A DNA stretch of 64,000 nucleotides, from the NCBI RefSeq assembly GCF_964199755.1, contig NC_133897.1, positions 116,073,579 to 116,137,578 of the forward strand. Direction: 5' to 3'. A model generated the notes under the pieces. That model had not been told where the DNA came from. It was given only the letters and a program-made list of their open reading frames with translations, and did no database searches. Positions 1 through 20,200 of this stretch are shown here, piece after piece; the stretch's first letter is position 1, and each line of letters opens with the position of its first letter. This stretch comes from Larus michahellis. Lineage: Eukaryota; Chordata; Aves; Charadriiformes; Laridae. The position numbers and the translations under genes are program-made.

Positions 1-2629
1 AACAGCAAAACTGCCAGTGATTTTTCCCCTTTTTTTCTTATTCCATGGCAAAACAAGTTTCCTAAAATAAACTTTTCCTTTGCTCTCCTAAGGATGAGTG
101 ACTGGCGCATGAAGCCTTTGGTTTGTTTGGTACTACCACTCCTGCTCAGTTCGGGTCACAACTCCACCTGATGCCCTACATCTACCTATCTTTGATAATT
201 TTATCTGGAATTACTTCCAAGTTTCTGCTCCGAAAGAATAGGTTCGGGCAAACTTCAATAGCCTGCACCAAAATTATCAGTGCTAGATTACGGGAAAGCA
301 GAAACTCCCTTTTGATATTATTTTAGTGGGTACTCAATATGAGTCATTTTCTTTCTCCAAGTTAAATAACACCTCAGGGTAGGGAAAAGCTTTTACATGG
401 TGTGCCAGGTGCTACTCAGCCAAAGGGGTTTGGTTTATGACTACAGCTGAACTTCTAGGTGTAACCTTAACGCAAGTAGTAATTAAAAAAAGGAAATGAT
501 TGGCCTCAAGCAAAACTGGTCACAAGTCCGCAGGGTAAGTCAGTCAGCAAAATGGAAATGCAGCGCTCATCACACGGGCAGGACGTCGGTGCTCAGTTAC
601 GCTAATGCCATTTTGTGTGGCATAATGGTAAATGAAAACAGCACAGAGACCACAGGCTTTTACTTTCAATGCAAACTGTTAACCTGAATGGCAGCAGCTT
701 TCTTCCTCATCCCATTTTCAATTTCAGTACTGCAGCTGTTCTAGTGGAATTAAAGAACTGGTCAGCTCAGCAAGCAAAGCTCCATTTATTTTTTTTCTAA
801 ACTTGCTGACATTTTTTTTTTATTTTAAAGGGCAGGGTAATGAAGAGTAAAGATCTCTGAGAACGCCCTTTAACGATCGGAGTCCCCCACTTTTTCTCTA
901 ACCCACAACACACCAGCAACCTGCTTTGGAAAAAAAAAAAAAAAAAAGAAAAAGTCAAACAAATCAAACAATGCAAACACATTTGCATGACATTGTTTTT
1001 CCTTCATCAGTGCTTGAGGCGTGGGTGTAAGGAGTGTTGCAATAAAGTTGCTTCCTGCATGTGGACCAGGAAGCATCTTCCAAACCTTTATCAAAGATGA
1101 CACTCCTCTTCGGGTGTCTAGCACCTTTGAGAACATATGCCACAAAAGGGTATCTATTGAGCAACTTTTCCCTCAGCATTGACCTCGCAGTTGCATAAAA
1201 GTGTACTTCCATTTTATTTTATAATTAGCCTTTAAAAAAAACAAACAAAGAACTAAAAAACCATACATAGGTATCCCAGGAAAAATAACCTAGAAGTATA
1301 AAGTACAGCGTGTCCAAAGGGGCAAGACACAAAGCACTTTCTGGACTTACACGCTGTTCCTTGAAGAAAAGGTATACTGCCATATCTGCCTATATTATTT
1401 TTTTCTAGCTTTATTTCAATAGAAAGTATTTTTAAAAAATTCTATACGCATACAGTATGTTAGGATGACTGTGTTCCCGAACCTGATGCAGACATGAGTA
1501 AGCCAGTGCTTACTATTTGCCGCCTCTTTTTTTTAAAATATAATCACTGATTTTAAACTTGAAGGTTAAAGAAAGGCAGAAGCTCAGAATTCCAAAGAGT
1601 ACTCCAGAGAACAAACGAAGAGTATTTCTGACACTAAAAAGAGATAAAGGCACAACAGAACAAAATGCATACACATTGCAGTCTGAATACTGCAGTCTTC
1701 TACTCATAATGACACCCTTAAATTCCTCAGCTCTCCTGCTCCACAAAGCCCTCCCCCAGCCTCCCAAACAGACAACTGGTTTGTTTTTAAGGATTAGCCG
1801 GAACTATTTTTTTTCCTCTAGAGGTCTCTTATTTCACTGTTGTTGGAAGGATAAGGGTGGGTGACTGACATTCAAGTAAGCTGAAATGCGAGCTGCAAGT
1901 CTTTACGTTTTTCAGTAGTAAGTCACTTTCATAGCAAAGTCCTTTTCAGAAAGGTAACTTAGATTCTGTTGGCCAAAATACACCCCCATACAACAGGGAT
2001 CTCTTCTGAATCTTAGTCAGTCTTACCTGTTTAAGTATCTTACCAAGACCTGGCTCACAGAACTCAGATTTCAACCCGATACAGTCTCTTCTATTTCAGT
2101 CTACTAGAATTACTGAGTCAAAAATCTTGTCATAGCTAGTCCAAGAAACGTAAAAGTGGGAGACCTTGTCCTCCCCCCTCAGAAATTGTCATCAGTGATG
2201 TCTAGGAGCTGTATCACAAAGACCTGCAAAGAACGCTTGCCCCAAGGCCTCTTCTGGCCTTCTCATTTCATCTTCAGTACAACTTCCCCATGGGCTGTCA
2301 CATCTCCCAGCCCTTAAGTATTTCTAGGAGCCAAAAGCTGGAACTCTTAGAAGGGCTTAAGATATCCCCCTGAAATTTAATAAGAGTTGCCCACATAGCT
2401 CCCTTTGGCCCCTTTAAAAAGTTTCTACATCGCAGAACATGGTCAGGTACTTCTGGCCCACTTTTCAGCATTCCTTTAAACATCTGGTTAACAACAACTG
2501 CTAGCGTAGCTCTCTGAACCAAACAAAGTCAGTATGAGCGCAAAAATATTTCTCGCTTCCATTTATTTCAAGAGTAAAGCTGTGTTTTCTGCAAAGCTCG
2601 TATTCAACAAAAATACTCTGTAGGCATCC
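1..2629. other. Downstream flank of TGIF1, no gene seen
   Basis: AT-rich unique sequence with short A/T runs (for example A19 near 920). None of the open frames shows a recognisable domain or splice context. No dispersed repeat was recognised. Confidence 0.6.
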
Positions 2630-3123
2630 ATTTTTAAAGAAAATATTTTATTACATTATGGGAAAAAAGCATAATCATCCAAAGTTGGTATTGTTAAAAA
2701 AATTGAAAATTTATTTTAGACAGCGTGTCGGTATATTCTGTTCCACATGGGAATGATAAGAAGACTCTATATCATTACTAGATATTGCACAGTCTGAAAG
2801 AAACAAAAACAAATCACATGATCTTGGGAACCATCTCACATTATGAAAAACCTACAAAGAAAACATTAAAAAAAAAACCCCAACACACAATCCTTTCTTT
2901 CTACAGTAGCTTTAAGTTTATAATTCTTGGAATGACCATATTCCACTGAAGACCATCTCAGTGACAGGAAGCTTCATTTCAGCAATCCCTTGTGCAAATA
3001 AGATTAATAAAAAAAATAATAATAATGCAGTGAAGTCTTTTGATATCGTGTGGGTGGCAATAACCACACAGCTGTTAGATCCCTGCCTGGAAAAACGAAA
3101 CGGGGAAGGAGAAGGAAGGGGAC
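2630..3123 (-). other. TGIF1: TGIF1 3' UTR with candidate polyadenylation signals
   Basis: Directly downstream of the stop. On the minus strand AATAAA occurs at 2715-2710 (within ctaaaataaattttc) and again at 2652-2647. Either would end the message at about 2630-2695, giving a 3' UTR near 430-490 nt, reasonable for this gene. The exact cleavage site cannot be fixed without transcript data. Confidence 0.55.
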
Positions 3124-11840
<8,717 letters not shown>

Positions 11841-12144
11841 CTTGATCGCCAGGACCGAGACGCCGCTGCCGCCAGACACCCCGCACGCCAGGAGCGCTCG
11901 CTCGCCGACGCAACTTTCTCTCCCTTTGCTGGACGCTTCTCCTCCTTTAAACTCGGCGAGGAGGAGGACGGAGAAACAGCAGCAGCACCGCCGCCGCCAC
12001 GGAGCGCGAATCCAGGCGCCCAGTTCGGGGCCGCGCTGCTGTCAGCGGGAGCCGCAGGGCTCTGCCTCCCCGGGGGTTTTCTGGTGCGGCCGCTGCCGGG
12101 GTGGGCTTCCCTCCCCCCCTTCCCTTTGTTCCCTTCTGCCGGCG

Positions 12145-12149
12145 ATTGG
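12145..12149 (-). promoter_or_regulatory. TGIF1: CCAAT box upstream of TGIF1 exon 1
   Basis: The minus strand reads ggggCCAATcgcc, about 300 bp upstream of the TGIF1 start codon. CCAAT boxes usually lie 60-100 bp upstream of initiation, so a start site near 12050-12085 and a 5' UTR of about 210-250 nt are plausible. A TTTAAG stretch nearby is not a convincing TATA box. Confidence 0.4.
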
Positions 12150-14284
12150 CCCCGGCTCCTTAAAGTGAGGAAAAGCACGGGAGGGAAAGGTACACAGCGC
12201 CCGCCCTCCCCCTCCTCCCGCAGCGAGTACGGGAGAGTCACCGAGCGCTGCACTGGCACTCGCGGCTGCCGCGCTGCCTCCTCCTCCTCCTCCTCTCTCC
12301 TCCCCTCCCGCGCTGCTGGGGCTCTGTCAGACGGGAGGGGAGGGACGGGCCGGCTGGGGGGGGGCGCCCGTACCCGCTCGCTCATGCACGCACAACGGCG
12401 GCGGGGGGGGGGGGAGCCCTCCGTGCCTCCCGTTCCCTCGCCTTTCTTCCAGGCAGACGTTTGATCATTAAACTGGAAGGAGAAGGGGGCGAGGGAGGGA
12501 AGGAGGAAGGCGCGGGGCGGGGGGGGAGATTTTGACAGCTGCCCTTGACTAGCCTCCTCCTGTTGCTGCCGGATGAACCACCCACTCCTTCGCGTGAATA
12601 GCGAGGAAAAGAAAGGAGGAGTACCTATGGCAGGAGAAGGAGCCCTCCAAAGACCGGCGGCCCCCGACCGGCTCGGCGGGGGCTGCTTCGCCTGCTGCCC
12701 CCCCCCCGCCCTCTCCCCTGCGACGGCACTGAACGAGCCCCGGCGCCGGCCACCCCCTCCCGCGGGGGGCCGGCGAGCCCCGTTTCTGGGGTTATTTTTA
12801 CATCAGTTCCTAAAGGTTGTTTTTCTCTCCCCCGCCCGGTGGATTTTGGTGCGACACACGCTCGTAGCTGTAAAAGAGAAAAGTCTCACAGCTTGACTCA
12901 TCCCTCTCCGGCGAGCACGTGGTGCAGCAACAGTTTATTTTCCTCCGGGATTGGGAAAGGCGGGAGCTGCGCCCCGCTCGTTGGCGGAGGGCTCGCTCCG
13001 CATCCCCACCGAGCGGCGGCCACGGGGGACGGGGACCCCGAGCAGCCTCGGCGGCGGGTGCCGGCCCTCCCCCGCCGCCCCCGTCAAAGCGAGGTGCCCG
13101 TAAGGCGCCGGTCTGAAATTTCACGCGCGAAGGTTTTTGGCGTGGAAAGTTAAAATAAGCCGCCTGGCCTGGGAACACGAGTGGGGAACGTAGCGTAGCG
13201 TGCTTTTAATGCCCGTGAGTGTGTATGTATTTGTATTGCTCCCGCACTGCCACATGTTGGGCTGTTTGCGGGGGGGGAGTGGGGGCGGGGTGTGCGTGTT
13301 GAGAAGCAGACGCTTTAAACGGCTGATGAAATAGTGAATCCCTACGGCAGAGCAGGGCTCCCTCCTGCCTGCCTTCCCCCACCCGGGCATCCGCACCAAC
13401 GCGCGCTCGCAGCAGAAGAGGAAGCAAAAGCGTTTTAACAGCAAAATCCTCCCCCCCACCCTCCCAAAGTACCTCATAACTATTTTTATGTGTCGTAATT
13501 ACAGCGACCTTGCCGGAGACAGAACAGCTGTTACATCCTGGGGGGGGAGATGGGAGGGGGAGATGGCTGGTGAGTCACGTCAGTTAACAAGGCCCCCCCC
13601 CCCCCGCGCCCGGTGCTGGCCGTTGCGGGGCCGGCGGCTCACTTTCGGGTGACCGTTGGAGCGTGCTCGCTGGTGCCCGGCCAGCCGGGCTGGCGGGCGG
13701 CGGAGCGGGCCGGGCCCACTGACTCACAGCGCCGCGGGCCAGCGCCGAGGCGGGTGGACGGGCGGTTGTGTCGCGCGGCGCGGCGCGAGCCGGGCCGTTA
13801 CCCGCTGATCCAACCGCCTTCCAACGGCCGGGCGGGGGGAGCGGGCACGCGCGCGCCCTTCAGGCTGCCTTCCCGCCGTCGCCCCTTCGGTTGTGTCCGG
13901 GCCGGAGTGAGTGAGCTCGGTAGGACGAGGCTCGGGCAGGGGTGGGTGTTTTTAATGTGAGACGAAGCGAGCTGTGTCTCTGAGGGACCGATGACTCAGG
14001 GGCGGGGGAAGGGGGGTGCGCGCACGCCGCCGTGTTTTTTTCCTTTTTTTTTTTTTTCGGTTTTGTTTTTGGTTGTTGAAAGTCCCGCTTCCCAGCTGTG
14101 AGGGATGACTCTTCAAACGGGTGTTGTGAGCGTCCGGGCATGGTCATGCCAAAAAAAGTAATGACGGGAAGTTAACAACAGACACGTCAAGTATTTGAAG
14201 AGATTTCCCTTTCTCCATACCGCCCGAGCGCCTCATGCTTGCTTATTGTCCTTGGGACTGACGGCAAATTTCTGAACCAAGCTC

Positions 14285-14450
14285 CCTTTTTCCCCCCCTT
14301 TTTCCCCCCCTTTTTCCCCCCCTTTTTCCCCCCCTTTTTCCCCCCCTTTTTCCCCCCCTTTTTCCCCCCCTTTTTCCCCCCCTTTTTCCCCCCTTTTTCC
14401 CCCCTTTTTCCCCTCTTTTTCCCCTCTTTTTTTTTCCCCTCTTTTTTTTT
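14285..14450. repeat. T5C7 polypyrimidine minisatellite
   Basis: About ten tandem copies of a 12-mer (five T then seven C), then shorter and degenerate units such as TTTTTCCCCTC to about 14450. The minus strand is runs of seven G separated by AAAAA, suited to G-quadruplex formation; the duplex is a homopurine mirror repeat suited to H-DNA. It lies about 250 bp outside the CpG island edge. The FFPP and GGKK open frames here are repeat artefacts. Confidence 0.97.
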
Positions 14451-16479
14451 CCCTTTTCCTCTCTCTTTTTTCCTCTTTCACCATGTGTTGGCATTCCATT
14501 TTGAGGGGTTTGGGTTTTTGGTTGTTTGTCCTTTGGCAAGCTCACTTTTTATGAGGGAGAAAATAAAAAGTTTTATTTTCACACTGAGCTCAGGCTTGCT
14601 TTTAAAAGAGTTAGTAACAGCCTTCGTAGCTCTATTGATTCCTAGGAATTTTCTCAAAGGATGCTAGGATTGATTTTAACTCCCAAGTGGCAGCTTTTTA
14701 GCTAGTAGGAGCAGGCAGCAGACTGGTGGGTGTTCATTCCTAGCTCCCTGGGTACAAAATGCATAGAGAGGCATTTTTTTGAACCAACTTACTCCATGGA
14801 ATGTGAGTATGGAGGGGTGTATCCGTAGTTGGGACCACTGGGAAAGACATAAAGTGGGTATGTGCGATTTGCCTTGCAGTTGTTGGCGGGGGCAATACCT
14901 TCGGTCTGTCTTCAAATTCCTGCTCTCTACCACTTGAAGACTCTTGATATGTGTTCAAGGGGGAATCAGGGGGATAAAGTTTGCAAAAAAAGTAGGGTGT
15001 GTGGAAGAAAAGTACCTGCAACCTTTACCAGTAGAGCCATAACACACCTGAAACAAGGTTGTACCTAAAGAGAGAGCAGGTGATTTTGTTATCTGTCCTG
15101 AGCTCAAATCTAAGGAACAGAACAACTTGATTTTACAATTAATGCAGTAACCCGGTGGCCCATAGGTTGATGATGGATGTTGGTATTGGCTGCTGTGTGC
15201 AGGCAGAAGTAGATGGTATGTAAGACAATATGTAACTTTCCGCAGTTTCTCATGTTGGCGAGGCTGTGTTTTTTAGTATTACCTAATATGCTGGAGCTGC
15301 ATCAGCACTAATAATCACATCTCACAAGCAGTTCACACTGCTCGCTAAGCAACTTTGGCATCTGTGCAGCTCCTTGGGTAAGTAGTGATACACACGTGCA
15401 TTGGGATACATCTGTGCCAACGGGTTTGAACAGCTTGAGTTAGTCAGAGCAAGTTCAGCTCTGTCTGGACCCATCTGCATAGACATGCTGTAAGTGTTTG
15501 TAAAACTGGATTCCAAGAAGGGAGAGAAATAAAACTGGAGGGCCTGGATTTTTAATTGCACAATGATTGTCCATGTCAGCGTACCACATGTGATACCTTG
15601 CATGACTAATTGTATGTTATTGTATGTTTCTTACCTTATAAGTGTTTTGCTTTGAGGTGCTGGGCTGTGTTTTCCTAACTACTACCGAAGTCTCCAAGGC
15701 CATGCTTTGGGCATAGAAACTCTTAAAGGAAGTACACTGGAAAATCATGACCTAGGCATCTCAGGCTTGTGGATTTTTGTTATCTTAGTCTGTTTATTCC
15801 AGTTTCTCATTTATACATGTGAGAATGTGATTTCCACCACACCACCCCCCAACTTTATAGGATGTTATGAAAATAAACCCACTGTTGTTTGTGGAACTCT
15901 CAGATGCCATTGAAATGTTTGTGAGAAAATTTATCCTTTTATATTCAGAACACAATTAAGTAGTGCACAGTAAGTTAAGCAGGTCATACCTTCATCAATG
16001 AGAATAAAGCAATGTAGCAAATAACTCTTCTTCCAGTGAATAAATCTGTCCTATGCATGGGAAAATGGGAATCGCTGCTATGGGTCACACTCACTCTTCA
16101 CCTTTTCTTATCCATGACTTTGACTAGTCTCAGTTGTATCAGAGGAAAAGGAGAGGCTACAGAAGGCAGATGTGAGGTAATCTTTTCCCACAAATGTCCC
16201 ATCCAAATCTTTTCATAGTTTGATACAAGTACTGGAGCAATAGTTTAATAAAACTTCAAATTTTGTTACTGAGATAGCTAGATGGTCTTTATATTGGTAT
16301 AAAAGTTCAGTATCTCTACAGCATTAAAACTCTGTAATGGCAGTCAGCAGCAGAGTAGCTTGTTGAGTTGTGAATTACATAAAAATGCATTTCTTTTTTG
16401 CTTTTTTTTCGTACTTGTTTATTTCATTGAATATCATCTTGTCTTTTGAGACAATAAAAACGGAAGTTCCTGGGTTTTA
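14451..16479. other. Intergenic, nothing recognised
   Basis: Unique sequence of ordinary composition just outside the TGIF1 CpG island. Transcripts diverging from that island would run into this region, but no exon could be supported. Confidence 0.5.
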
Positions 16480-17290
16480 CCTTCTGTGAACGGTTCATTA
16501 TTTTATATACTTTCATCACGTCTGCTTTCTGAGATGAAATTTTGCACTCTTCTCAATCTCTTTTCCTAAGAGAATTACTCACAGCTTTTGATCATTGCCT
16601 TGGTTCTCTCCCAAGTCTATTTAGTCCTACAATATTCCATTTTTCAATAAAGGTGACTTTTGCAGCATGCGGTATTCTAAGTGAAGTTATGCCTCTGATT
16701 ACAATATATATATATTTGATATTACTCCCTGACCTATTTCTTATGGAATACAGCATGTTAGGCTTTATCTTTGGCTGCTGCTACATACTGAGCACAGGGC
16801 TCTATCAACTTTGGAGGTTATATAGCTTGTTTGAAGTTTCTTTTGTGCGTGGTTTGATACTCATCTTGGTGCTGAATTTCTCTTGTCATTGCGTCGTTCA
16901 TTCATGTAACAAAAGTCACACTGAAGTTAGTCACAAATCTCCCTTTTCCCAAAATACATTTTTGATAGCTGCAGACTCTGGCATCTCACTATTCTTTACA
17001 TGTCCCCGTTTCTCCCTCTCTCACTGGTCTGAGTTAATATATTAAAGAACACTGAACTGAGTATAGGACCTGGCAGCACTCTGCTGTTAACCTATTGTCA
17101 TAATAAAACCCAACCATTTAATCTTACACTTCGATTGTCTTGCTCCAGCCAGATATTCAATCATGACAATCATTTGCCTTTTTCCCCTAGCATCTTAGTA
17201 GTTTCTCCAGTAGCTCCTTGCATGGAACCTTGTCAAAAACCTTTTGGAAATCTAAATAAATTATGCCAACCAGCTGTACTCCCATAATTA
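16480..17290 (-). mobile_element. Ancient CR1/L3-type LINE fossil with reverse transcriptase fragment
   Basis: On the minus strand near 17270-17190 a frame reads IIYLDFQKVFDKVP followed by KELLEKLL, the reverse-transcriptase palm motif of CR1-clade LINEs (typical form VYLDFxKAFDxV), and then meets a stop. The sequence below it down to about 16480 resembles, as I recall it, the antisense of the old amniote CR1/L3 consensus (the stretch after the polymerase, with words like GATCATT...CTCTCCCAA and ACCTATTTCTTATGGAAT). It is heavily decayed with no intact frame. The 167-codon plus-strand open frame at 16542-17045 is antisense to this fossil and not a gene. Confidence 0.75.
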
Positions 17291-20200
17291 GAGCTCACTT
17301 TGCCATCTTTGTGCAAGGGCAAAAAGGGTAAATCAAAGTCCTGAGGACAATCATAACATTTCAGAACTTCTGCATAATAGACTCTGCAACTCAAACACGC
17401 TTTTCACTTTTTTCTTTTCTTTTTTTAATGTGGGCATTCTTGTGGTTACCAAAGCTTAAACAAGAACAAAAGCCTTGGGAATTCCTTATGTAGAATCACA
17501 CTGACTCCTGTCTTGCTTATGAGGTACTGGTAAGAATCAGGTTTGCAACCTTTTGGTTCTCAGCACGGGCTTTAATATGGACTCGAGGTAATGGGCATGA
17601 GTTATTCCTGATGAGGATCAGCTGCTGGAGCGATCTGTGCTTGCCACTGGCATTTCTAGACATTTACTGGCAAAGGGGAGCAATGGCTTCTGTAGCGTAG
17701 CAGGTTCTAGGGCCAAGTCTCTCTCTGGGGCCTCCTTCAACTCTTCTCTGTGCCAGCCCCTGCTCCCTCATCTCCACATGGTTCTCCCCCATGTCTGTGC
17801 CTCGGTATATAAGCAAATGGAAACAGAATATTATGATTACTGTAGTGGCAACTTAAGTGTATGTAGTAGTGTTAGTTATAAGAAAATGCAGAAACTTCCT
17901 AAGTGACATGATCACTTATGCTGCAAGACTAAAAGCTGTGCAGCTACTCTGGGGAGTGGTTTATGAAACTTGCATTAATGTAAAAGCGATTTCTTCTCCA
18001 CAGTTTGAAGTCAGACCACTGTGTAAAATTAAAAGAAGTGAATTATAGGTTTAATCTTCCTTGGAGTAATAGTGTTCACTTTCAGGTTTTAAATTAACAT
18101 AAAAGTTTGACAAGGAACAGACTTCATCTTTTCCTTCCAGTTATGCAGAAATTATAGGTTTTGTTCACCACATTCGCATCTCATAACTGCTTTGCCCTCT
18201 TGTCTAAGTGGGGCGGGAGGGGCTCTGGCTCTGCTTTCTTTTGTGGTGCACAAGTGAGCGTATCGAAATCAGGATGACAAATGACATGATTGTTGACAGT
18301 CTCAGTTTAGCACAGGAACTTGGGGCATGCAAGGAAATAGATCCCTCATTCCTGAAATTTGAAACTGTGGATGCAATTTTGCAGTTTATGTAATCAGTTT
18401 TTGCTTATCTGTAAGAAGTTAAGCAAGTAAAGCAGGTACAGCTGACCAAAAAAAATGTGGTTTTAAGGGGTTTTGATTTGGTTTGGTTTTCTTAATTGTG
18501 TGCTGGCTAACTTGCTTTTACCACAGGCTGGTTAGTGCATACCAAAGAGAAGGCAGGAGGTTTACTGTGAGGCGCCCTAAGCAAGAGTGACCTCGCTTAG
18601 CTGACCTTATCTAAGCAAATACTAGAATGTCTATCTCTGCTTAAGGTTTTGCGTCATCAAACCGTATCTAACTGTACCAAAAATCACTGTATGAAGCGAC
18701 AAAAACAAAGCCTAAGAGATGTCTACGCTTGTTAACTGATATTTTTTTCAGGGCAGAATGTTGATTTAAAATTAAATAACTCTTTCTTAATAACTGTATT
18801 TGGGCACTTTTATTCTGTTTAGTGTAGTCTACTCTAAACAAAAGAACTTAATGGTCAGCCAAGTATTTGCTTGGTTGAGTCTATGCTAAAAGTTTGTTTT
18901 GTTTTTTAAGAAGTGTATTTCAGGAACATTGTCTCTAAAGTTATTTTTGTCCTTACAAAACAAGGTTAAGTTTGACTTGCAGCAGGACAAAAAATGCAAT
19001 CGTAATGAATGAAATATACTACTTATTATTACACTAAATATTATTCAGTATAACAAAAAACGACATAATTGGTTTTCTTTATAAGAAACGCCTAACTTTG
19101 AATACTTGTTATGCCCGTGAACTAAAGAAGTGATTGTACCATATCTTAATACTTTGGGAAACAGAAAGTTCTTGCTAAAGGTGCATGTCACCATTCCCTG
19201 TCATTAGGGTGGAAGACTTATGTAGGAAATAAGGATGCCTTCTGGGACAACAGGTTTTCCATGTCTTTTTAGCACAATATAAATGTGGATGTTATTGTAT
19301 TAGGTATAATAATATACAAAAAAACTATTCACCTGTATAACGTCGTGTTCAACAAAGATTGAAAAGGATGCAGACTAGTTAAAAAATAGTGGGATTTTTA
19401 TGACAGGTCACAATTAAACACTGTATACTGAGTTTAGAAAAGCTTTTACTGCTGTCTGTGCTGTACCTCTCTGAATATATGCTGGGAGCTTTATTTTCAA
19501 AGTTGTCAGCTTCGTACTTTTATAGGTATTGCATCCACTTTATTATTTTTGCTGCTGTGATTGCCTTATTAATCTTCGGTGTTATGTAGTTTAAAATTAA
19601 TGCTTACATTATTCTAAGCTGTAATTTTCACATATTTAAGTGCAAACAGAACATTGTTTTAATATTATAGATACGTTACAGAGATTTTGAGTGACCACTC
19701 AAATGTACAGCATTATGGCACAGCTTCATCAATTGAACACGTAAACAAGCTATTAATGTTATTTTATTTACTGAGCATTTATGTAGGTAGTACTCAGCTG
19801 AAAAGATTCAGTGCCTGCTTGAGAGGCCCAGCCTTAAGGAGCAATTCTGTAGAATTAGGAACTACTGCATCTATCTTCCAGGTGATACCAGTGAGCTGAT
19901 CTTTTCACCTACGTGGAGCCATGAAAAGGATGTTTGATGACTAAAGAAAAGGGTTAAGTTTTCACTGCTGAAAAAGGCATGTAAGGTTTTTAAAGTGTCA
20001 GGTAATGGGCGTTGGCTACCTCTCTATAAAATCCTAGATATAGCCTGAGGCTCTAGTCTTCTGAAGGCAAATGCACATTGTGATGATTTGGGACTGTGCC
20101 TATCTGCAGTTATGATTTAGGGCACCAAGGAAGATCGCTAAACCTGCATGTGGTCCATCCAAGCATGAATACTAGGAGACAATGAGAGCGCTACAGTCTA

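Noticed and set aside
12385-13605. Homopolymer runs of G or C taken as functional elements
   Set aside because: Single-base runs in a CpG island have uncertain length and no specific support.
14233-14667. Open frames with FFPP or GGKK-like repeats
   Set aside because: Translation of the T5C7 minisatellite.
16542-17045. 167-codon hydrophobic open frame on plus, membrane-protein-like
   Set aside because: Antisense to the old CR1/L3 fossil; T-rich antisense gives hydrophobic codons. No Kozak, promoter or partner exons.
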